Positions 50,613-56,707 of a DNA stretch of 56,707 bases are shown piece after piece. The notes beneath the pieces were generated by a model. It was not told the DNA's origin and did no database searches. It was given only the letters and a program-made list of their open reading frames with translations. Numbering within the stretch: position 1 is the stretch's first letter; each line of letters opens with the position of its first letter. Both the position numbers and the translations under genes were made by a program. Origin of the DNA: DAINBT01 sp036732785 (GTDB taxonomy: Bacteria; Planctomycetota; Phycisphaerae; Sedimentisphaerales; SM23-30); NCBI GenBank assembly GCA_964537505.1, contig CAZICK010000012.1:1-56707 (forward strand), written 5' to 3'.

Positions 50613-53582
50613 ATGAAAAGAAGTAGTTTATTGATGTTTTTGGTTTGTGCGCTGACATTATTGTTCGGCGTAGCGCCGTTGGTTCAGGCCGACTGGAACC
50701 AAGGAGATTCGCACAAGATGCACTATCCGCAGTTGCCCATGATCGATGGCGGATGGGATGTGTGTCTCTGTTGTCAGTGGCTTGCAGACGATTTTGTTTG
50801 CAGTGAAACCGGCCCGATCACGGATATTCATTTCTGGGTTTCCTTTAAGGAGGATATGGAATTCCCACTTAACGATCCCACTATGTGGGATATCACTATC
50901 AGGGATGATGCGGGGGGAATGCCGGGAGCTATAAGATGGGCATTCTCCGGAGGCAAAATCGTAACCAGGCTTTACGGCGGGGGTGCTCAGGGTTGGCTAT
51001 GCCCAAGTCCACCTCCTTTGGCCATCCCGCCCTTTCCATTTCCTGATCATTATGACGTCTATCAGGTAAATATCACGGATTTATTGGAACCGATGATCCA
51101 ACAACGAGATACAACGTACTGGCTGGTTATAAAGGCCAATCTGTTTTGGCCGCCGCCTCCATCAGTTGGCTGGAAACAGGCAACATCAGCACATAAGTCT
51201 CCTGCCATGTATGATTTCGGTATGGGTTGGATGCCGATTTTTATGGCAACTCCCGATACCCAGGAGATATATGACCTTGCGTTTGTGATTACCGGTGGAT
51301 ATGAAGAAGATGATCTGGATTTTGGAGATGCTCCTGAACAGAATACCGCAGGTGGGCCGACACTGTATCCGACCAAACTGCCGAACGGCGCCCGTCATGT
51401 GGCAGATGGCGTTAATTACCTTGGTCAACTTGAGGATATAGAGATGGACGGCCAGCCTACGTTGCCTGCTGATGGTGATGATAACAATCCGCTGGCAGCG
51501 GACGATGAAGATGGCGTCATTTTTGTAAACGGTGGATTAACAGCAGGAGTAGGCGAACCTGTTGATGTACTTGTGTCACCGGCTGGTGGTCCGGGCGGAT
51601 ATCTGAACGTCTGGATTGACTATAATGCTGATTTTGACTGGGACGACGCAGGCGAGTACGTACTTGTGGATCAGCCTGTAGCAGGTGGAATGAACAACCT
51701 GACGATCACTGCACCGGCTGGTTCTGTTGTCGGGCCTACGTATGCTCGCTTCCGTTATACAACATATCCAATTGCGGGTATCCTTGGATATAGCGGTCAG
51801 GCCAGCGATGGCGAAATCGAGGACTACCGTGTGGAGATAATGGAAGAACCGGAAGAAGAATACACCAAGTGGATTCAACGGCCGCATGGTCCGGAACAGG
51901 GTTTCGATGAGCAATCGAATATCTGGATACACGAAGAAACGGAGATCATCAAATGGGAGCAACTGCCCGATCCTCAGCTTTCCGGGCTACATAGCCACGA
52001 CTACGGGGATGACAGCGGTTATTACGGCTGGGTCAAGTGTGCGGACGATTTCATGTGCCAGGGCGGTGATATTACCGATCTGCATTGGTGGGGCAATTAT
52101 GAAAACAATGATCCGAAAGGCGGGATTGCCTTCTTCCATCTGAGTCTGCACAGATGCGGCTTGCAGCCGCTTCCGTGGCACCTGCCATTGGAACCGGAAG
52201 TTTGGGGATGGGATGTTCCGTTCAATATGTGCAACCAGACAGATACCGGTATGGTCAATAATATGGGAGAAACAATCTACTCCTACAAGGTTGATCTGCC
52301 GGATCCGTATCCACAGATAGAAGGTGAGTGGTACTGGCTGGATGTGATGGCAAAATCTAATAATCCCGTTAATGCGGCAATATGGCGTTGGCAGGAAGCT
52401 CGCCGCGGCCCGGCGCCGCCCATGGGGCACGCACCGGCGGCGCAACGCACGGACAGTTCGCCTTGGTTATCTATCATGTGGCCAGGTGACCCAGAACGCT
52501 ACAGCGATATGGCCTTTGCGATCACTTCGAAGGATAGCACGACAGTGCCGGAGGTGAACAAGGTGGTTGCGGATGATTTTGTTTCCGATGGTCGTGTGAT
52601 TAAGAAAGTCCGCTGGTGGGGCAGCTATTTCGATGATCGGTACGAGCCGTTTATCAACCCGATCGAACCGTGGGTCGTTGACGGCTGGATTATCAGCTTC
52701 CATCATACCCAAGGTATCGATGGCACGAATCTTGCGTGTCCACCCGATATTATGGCCGGCAGTGTGCATCCGACAGCCCTGGGGCTGTATTTCGCCCCTG
52801 CCTATGCGGTGGAGATTATGCCGATGGGATATTGGGACTGCCATGATCATAACGTTTATGGGTATAAGGTTGATTTGAGTCAGTGCTGTCTGATCTGCCA
52901 GGAAGTTGATCCGCGTAGCGGGACAGTACCCGCTCAGATTGGCGCGTTTTGTGAGGAAGAATGTTTTGGGTACTGGCTTGACATTGTGGCTGTAGTTGGC
53001 GCCACTTGGGAGCCAATCGCCGGCGCCGATGACTGCGATATGATTTACACCGGTCACATGCCTTCTCCGGACGCAGCGGACGGAAGATTCTGGGGTTGGC
53101 ACACCAGTCCGGATGCGTGTCTGAAACAGGCCTGTAGCGGGCAGATTGTGGATATGACACCACCGACTCCGAATTGCTGGGACTATGGCAACTGGTACAA
53201 GGTTCCGTGGCAATGTCCGACACCAGTTCAGCCGCCAGTGAACATGAGCTTTGAGTTGATAACGCCAGAAGAAGAACCGGCCACGTGCTTCGTCGGCACT
53301 CAGGCGGAGTTTGCAGTATGGTGTGGCTGGGGTCAACCTGCGAATTGGTGTGGTGACTGCTGGAGACAAGGTGATGTCAATGGCGACTGCCTTGTCACCT
53401 TTTCCGGTGACGTAATGATGGCGTATGGTGACTTCCAAAATCCTGGAACGCCTGAGGCCCTCACTGGACGCAGCGATTGGAACATGGATGGACTACTGAC
53501 GTTCTCTGGTGATGTAATGGCTTTATTTGTGGCCTTTCAGGGTGCTCCTACCTGTCCTGTTCCTTGTACGCCATTGCCGTGA
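50613..53582 (+). CDS. Large secreted protein: three repeat domains, GEVED domain, two-loop dockerin
   Basis: A 989-residue exported protein. Signal peptide at residues 1-27 (MKRSSLLMFLVCALTLLFGV ending VQA). Three related beta-sandwich domains start at about residues 50, 475 and 655, marked by LADDFVCSETGPITDIHFW, CADDFMCQGGDITDLHWWG and VADDFVSDGRVIKKVRWWG. Between the first and second lies a GEVED domain (LNVWIDYNADFDWDDAGEYV to SDGEIEDYRVEI). The C-terminus is a dockerin-like pair of loops (DVNGDCLVTFSGDVMMAYGD; DWNMDGLLTFSGDVMALFV). ATG 50613 has AGGAGG. No catalytic site is evident; it is likely a surface or matrix protein. Confidence 0.85.
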   Translation: MKRSSLLMFLVCALTLLFGVAPLVQADWNQGDSHKMHYPQLPMIDGGWDVCLCCQWLADDFVCSETGPITDIHFWVSFKEDMEFPLNDPTMWDITIRDDAGGMPGAIRWAFSGGKIVTRLYGGGAQGWLCPSPPPLAIPPFPFPDHYDVYQVNITDLLEPMIQQRDTTYWLVIKANLFWPPPPSVGWKQATSAHKSPAMYDFGMGWMPIFMATPDTQEIYDLAFVITGGYEEDDLDFGDAPEQNTAGGPTLYPTKLPNGARHVADGVNYLGQLEDIEMDGQPTLPADGDDNNPLAADDEDGVIFVNGGLTAGVGEPVDVLVSPAGGPGGYLNVWIDYNADFDWDDAGEYVLVDQPVAGGMNNLTITAPAGSVVGPTYARFRYTTYPIAGILGYSGQASDGEIEDYRVEIMEEPEEEYTKWIQRPHGPEQGFDEQSNIWIHEETEIIKWEQLPDPQLSGLHSHDYGDDSGYYGWVKCADDFMCQGGDITDLHWWGNYENNDPKGGIAFFHLSLHRCGLQPLPWHLPLEPEVWGWDVPFNMCNQTDTGMVNNMGETIYSYKVDLPDPYPQIEGEWYWLDVMAKSNNPVNAAIWRWQEARRGPAPPMGHAPAAQRTDSSPWLSIMWPGDPERYSDMAFAITSKDSTTVPEVNKVVADDFVSDGRVIKKVRWWGSYFDDRYEPFINPIEPWVVDGWIISFHHTQGIDGTNLACPPDIMAGSVHPTALGLYFAPAYAVEIMPMGYWDCHDHNVYGYKVDLSQCCLICQEVDPRSGTVPAQIGAFCEEECFGYWLDIVAVVGATWEPIAGADDCDMIYTGHMPSPDAADGRFWGWHTSPDACLKQACSGQIVDMTPPTPNCWDYGNWYKVPWQCPTPVQPPVNMSFELITPEEEPATCFVGTQAEFAVWCGWGQPANWCGDCWRQGDVNGDCLVTFSGDVMMAYGDFQNPGTPEALTGRSDWNMDGLLTFSGDVMALFVAFQGAPTCPVPCTPLP

Positions 53583-53620
53583 TTGTCTTTGGCATAAGGA
53601 GAATGTTTTTGTGATGTAAT

Positions 53621-53667
53621 AAGCCCTGCGAGTTACTGTGAAGACGGGACTCGCAGGGTTTCCTTTG
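53621..53667 (+). terminator. Rho-independent terminator after the GEVED-protein gene
   Basis: CCCTGCGAGT (53624-53633) pairs exactly with ACTCGCAGGG (53649-53658). The flanking AA and TT extend the stem, and TTTCCTTT follows. Confidence 0.8.
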
Positions 53668-53806
53668 CTTAACTCATTGTGAGAACGGGAGTTGGGCGAA
53701 TTGAGCGTCTTGCGAAAAGGCTTTATTTTGTTGGAGTTTTTACGTATATGTGTGGTGAAGAGAATCGTGAACGGTTTTTTACGGTGTTTTTTTAGGAGGG
53801 CAGATT

Positions 53807-55105
53807 ATGAAAAAGGCTAGTTTGTTTTTGTTGTTTGTCGGTGCGATTTTGTGTGCACCGACATTTGTTTGGGCTACTACTGTGACGCTGTCCCCGACGG
53901 ATGATGCGTATGTGAGTAGCGCTAATCCCGGTTTGAATTACGGCAGTTCCGGTAATTTACTCGTCGGGGATGCATACTCCAACTCGCCGCCGATAATTAC
54001 CCGCAGCTATCTCAAGTTCGATCTGAGCAGTATTCCCAGTGGTGTTCCGATCATCAGTGCCAAGCTGTATATCGGCAGCACGGGTTCCGGTCCAAACCCC
54101 CCGCTTGTTGTAGGCTCTCACTATCTGTCAGACGATTCGTGGAGCGAAGGCGGCATCACTTACAGCAACGCCCCCACCAGTTGGACCAGTGTTTCCACGG
54201 ACAATGCGGTGGTTGAGAACAAGGATCACAATCTACAGTGTTGCGATTGCTGGGACGTACTCGATGCAGTGGAAGACGATGTGGACGATATTCTCAGTAT
54301 CGTATTGAAGGCCCACTCCTATTTTGAAGGCAGTCAGAATAGCTGGTGCCAGCTCGCCAGCAAGGAAGACGGCACTGGACAGGGCTACGAGCCCCGTTTG
54401 GAGATTACGTACACTGAAGAGGGCGAAGGAAGCTCCATCAGTCCCGGGATAGACTGCTATATTACCGAGAACGCGATGATTATGTTCGGCCCACCTGGAA
54501 ATCCGCCGCTGCCGGCTGACTTTTTCGGGCCCGGGTCAGACCCTTTTGATGGGATCATAGCACTGAAAGGCAAGCCGCTACCGGGTGGCGTTGTTGACAC
54601 GTTGATTCAACGCGTAAATGGAGCCGATTTGCCGTCAGGCGGTACGTCTGCTATAGTTGATGTCGAGATGGTAGCATTGAGCCTGACAAGCATTGCCCCG
54701 ATCAGGGTTACATATTATGGCGGCATGGTCGAATCATTTTTTGATGTGTTTGTAACCATTCCAGAACCTTCCTCTGGTCAGATGTCGATTGTCAGAACAC
54801 ATGAAAATGGCGGCACTTTTTCTATCGACAGCTTTTTCGATATTACGTATCAAATAGAATTTAGAGAACCGGGAACAGGTCAACCAATAGCTACATATAT
54901 CACACCTCCTCTTAGCCTTTCTGGTTCCAGTAGTTCGTGGCAGGATACACCTGTGAAGGAACCGGAGATCTCTCCGTGCAGTGACAATGACTTCTATCCT
55001 AACGGTGAAGATCCGATGACATTAGGCGGTCCGGCCTCAATGCATGAGCTAAAATCACCACAATCCGTGCAAAAATATTTTCTGCTTGCCTGTCAGGAAG
55101 ATTGA
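53807..55105 (+). CDS. Secreted DNRLRE-domain protein
   Basis: A 432-residue exported protein with a signal peptide (MKKASLFLLFVGAILCAPTF, ending VWA). Residues 24-200 are a DNRLRE/CBM96-like beta-sandwich: TVTLSPTDDAYVSSANPGLN with YGSSGNLLVGD, ITRSYLKFDLSSIPSGVPII, SWSEGGITYSNAPTSW and GYEPRLEITYTE. The remainder (205-432) is beta-rich and not recognised (GGVVDTLIQRVNGADLPSGG, TYITPPLSLSG). ATG 53807 follows AGGAGGG. The leader resembles that of the previous gene. Likely a carbohydrate-binding or cell-surface protein. Confidence 0.82.
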   Translation: MKKASLFLLFVGAILCAPTFVWATTVTLSPTDDAYVSSANPGLNYGSSGNLLVGDAYSNSPPIITRSYLKFDLSSIPSGVPIISAKLYIGSTGSGPNPPLVVGSHYLSDDSWSEGGITYSNAPTSWTSVSTDNAVVENKDHNLQCCDCWDVLDAVEDDVDDILSIVLKAHSYFEGSQNSWCQLASKEDGTGQGYEPRLEITYTEEGEGSSISPGIDCYITENAMIMFGPPGNPPLPADFFGPGSDPFDGIIALKGKPLPGGVVDTLIQRVNGADLPSGGTSAIVDVEMVALSLTSIAPIRVTYYGGMVESFFDVFVTIPEPSSGQMSIVRTHENGGTFSIDSFFDITYQIEFREPGTGQPIATYITPPLSLSGSSSSWQDTPVKEPEISPCSDNDFYPNGEDPMTLGGPASMHELKSPQSVQKYFLLACQED

Positions 55106-55183
55106 TGCCTGCGTCAAAAGTGTTTGTCTGGAAAGAATCTTCATAAATTATTATAAATTCAGGTATTTACGGCAATTTTAAGG

Positions 55184-55211
55184 TTGACATGCGGATATGG
55201 CTATGTATAAT
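55184..55211 (+). promoter_or_regulatory. Promoter of the IS1182-like transposase
   Basis: A perfect TTGACA (55184-55189), 16-nt spacer and perfect TATAAT (55206-55211), 34 bases before the transposase start. This should be a strong promoter, so the element may be active. Confidence 0.8.
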
Positions 55212-55245
55212 GTAAGCTCTTATATAGCAATTACTTGGAGCGATT

Positions 55246-56707
55246 ATGCATAATATTGTAAATCCACGACAAACACGGTTTTTCGACCCATACGACAGAG
55301 TCCTGACTGAAAAAACACGCAAAAGTTTACTCGACGATTGGCCCGGTGTTTTTCGCCACGTCATCCTCGAACTTATGCCGGTCGATGTCATCAGCGGACA
55401 CTTCGATGCGACTATGGGCAGACCGACCAAAGAGCTTTATTCAATCGCTGGGCTGTTGTTGATACAGGAATTCAGAGACTGGACAAAGGATGAAGCTCTC
55501 GCTGCTTACCGTTTCCATATGGACATTCATTACGCATTGAATCTTGAGCCTGTAGCCCATGATCTTTCTAAGCGTACCATTGAGCGATACATCAATCTGT
55601 TCGAGGAAAATGAATTGGCCAAAGCAACGATGGATGCGATTACCATAAAGCTTGTAGAGGTTCTTGGCATCAAGATTGACAGGCAGCGTCTGGATTCAAC
55701 CCATATATTCAGTGACATGGCCAGTTTCGGCAGAACGCGTCTTATGGGCGTAGCTATCAAGCGTTTCCTTACTCAGCTCAGACGACATAACAAAGCGGAC
55801 TACGATGTTTTGGATGAATCTTTACGTAATCGTTATGCGCCAGGCGTCAGCCAGTTATTTGCCGACACCAAAAAGGATAGCGAATCTCGTCGTTTGCTTC
55901 GTCAGCAGGTGGCCGAGGATATGTATTTTCTGATAAAACTTTTTGCTGATAATGCACAGCACAACGGCAAAGATACCTACAAAGCAGTTGAACGAATCTT
56001 TTATGAGCAGTGCGAAGTTCACGAAGACAAAGTCGGCATAAAGAAAAAGACCGGCGGCAATGTTATGCAGAACCCATCTGATCCTGATGCTTCTTATGAC
56101 GGCCATAAAGGCCCGGGTTATCAGGCACAAATATCAGAGACCTGCAATCCCCAAAACGAAGTACAGCTTATCACCTCTGTTATACCACAGACAGCGGCAG
56201 AGGCGGATTCTAACGCGGTTGAAGAAGTTTTAGACAATTTGACGGCAAATGACCTTTTGCCTGATGAGCTGCTTGTAGATACCGCTTATGCCGGCGATGA
56301 TAATGTTCAGCTTGCCGAAGAAAAAGGCGTGGAGCTTGTCGGGCCTGTACCGCCGGGTTCGGGTAAAAGCAATGACGATGAATATGAACAACTGAATATA
56401 GATGACTTCAGTATTGATGAAGCAACCGAAGAGGTTGTCTGCTGCCCGGCCGGCCATAAACCACAGAGTTCAGAACATAATAATGATACAGGCAAAACAA
56501 AGACGGTGATGTCGAGTTCAACGTGTAGCCGATGTGAGTTTTGTGGGCAATGTCCGGTGAAGCAAACCGGCGGCGGTTATCAACTTGAACACACAGCCAA
56601 AGACAGACGCATTGCCGGCCGCAGGCGAGAGGCGGCAACGGAAGTTTTCAGAGAACGTTATAAAATTCGCGGCGGCATCGAAGGGACCAACAGCGGATTG
56701 AAACGCA
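55246..56707 (+). CDS. IS1182-family transposase (3' end beyond window)
   Basis: Open from ATG 55246 (GGAG upstream) to the last base, at least 487 residues. The N-terminal DUF772-type region reads VILELMPVDVISGHFDATMG and LYSIAGLLLIQEFRDWTKDE. The DDE residues are probably the Asp in DRQRLDSTHIFSDM, the Asp in ELLVDTAYAGDDN and the Glu in YKIRGGIEGTNSGLKR. Before the last motif is a zinc-finger-like CSRCEFCGQCPV. No frameshift is seen in the available part. The left terminal inverted repeat cannot be identified without the right end. Confidence 0.92.
   Translation, partial: MHNIVNPRQTRFFDPYDRVLTEKTRKSLLDDWPGVFRHVILELMPVDVISGHFDATMGRPTKELYSIAGLLLIQEFRDWTKDEALAAYRFHMDIHYALNLEPVAHDLSKRTIERYINLFEENELAKATMDAITIKLVEVLGIKIDRQRLDSTHIFSDMASFGRTRLMGVAIKRFLTQLRRHNKADYDVLDESLRNRYAPGVSQLFADTKKDSESRRLLRQQVAEDMYFLIKLFADNAQHNGKDTYKAVERIFYEQCEVHEDKVGIKKKTGGNVMQNPSDPDASYDGHKGPGYQAQISETCNPQNEVQLITSVIPQTAAEADSNAVEEVLDNLTANDLLPDELLVDTAYAGDDNVQLAEEKGVELVGPVPPGSGKSNDDEYEQLNIDDFSIDEATEEVVCCPAGHKPQSSEHNNDTGKTKTVMSSSTCSRCEFCGQCPVKQTGGGYQLEHTAKDRRIAGRRREAATEVFRERYKIRGGIEGTNSGLKR

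Noticed and set aside
52467..53438. 323-residue minus-strand frame
   Set aside because: Antisense to the GEVED/dockerin protein; no signal or domain.

Overview
The window looks like one contig, with a single 100-N scaffold gap, from an uncultured member of the Planctomycetota, most likely a Phycisphaerae/Sedimentisphaerales-type lineage. This is inferred from gene content, not from any search. The pointers are PEP-CTERM proteins with a Cys after the PEP box and a GLGGLGLLRKRR tail, secreted proteins with single-loop dockerins, GEVED and DNRLRE proteins, a TMTC-like membrane TPR protein, a DUF1080 / Gfo-Idh-MocA / sugar-isomerase cluster and an IS1182-like transposase.

Layout. 0.2-7.4 kb: a type IV pilus / type II secretion-like operon on +, with two tandem near-identical major-pilin-like genes, a hairpin terminator, three pseudopilins, a PilX-like protein, a PilM-PilN fusion, a PilO-like protein and a secretin. 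7.6-9.0 kb (-): a fucose/arabinose-isomerase-like protein. 9.2-12.9 kb: guaB, a small lipoprotein and guaA. 13.0-17.4 kb: a sodium/solute symporter, a small membrane protein, a PLP decarboxylase and a broken Na/Ca exchanger. 17.6-22.9 kb (-): a 1771-residue right-handed beta-helix protein ending in a half dockerin. 22.9-25.4 kb: non-coding, repeat-rich DNA. 25.4-29.8 kb (-): four secreted proteins, three with PEP-CTERM tails and one RCC1 propeller with an internal half dockerin. 29.8-30.5 kb: control region with an 11-bp-phased repeat array and a promoter. 30.5-38.6 kb: a seven-gene membrane complex operon. 38.7-39.2 kb: IS30 and group II intron RT scars. 39.3-41.4 kb: TMTC-like TPR protein. 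41.6-46.7 kb: probable 3-keto-sugar catabolic cluster. 46.8-50.0 kb: mobB (-), a TPR-like membrane protein and an RluA-family pseudouridine synthase. 50.6-55.1 kb: two large secreted proteins with related leaders. 55.2 kb to the end: an IS1182-type transposase running off the window.

The most interesting system is the 30.5-38.6 kb operon. Its order (HTH-EIIA regulator, HyfB-, HyfC-, HyfE-, HyfF-, HyfG-like, ferredoxin-HyfI fusion) is that of a group 4 energy-converting hydrogenase. The catalytic large subunit, however, has no CxxC motif anywhere, so it cannot carry the usual NiFe site, and no maturation genes are present. All ferredoxin and NuoB-type Cys ligands and the antiporter-like subunits are intact. 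It is best read as an energy-converting-hydrogenase-related (Ehr-type) ion pump whose redox partner is unknown, downstream of an unusual iteron-like array.

A second theme is surface biology. Pilus parts, a pseudopilin with propeller-like repeats, PEP-CTERM and half-dockerin proteins, and lineage-specific leader hairpins suggest co-regulated export and display of surface proteins. Several near-consensus sigma70 promoters (TTGAC-N16/17-TATAAT) can be read directly from the sequence.
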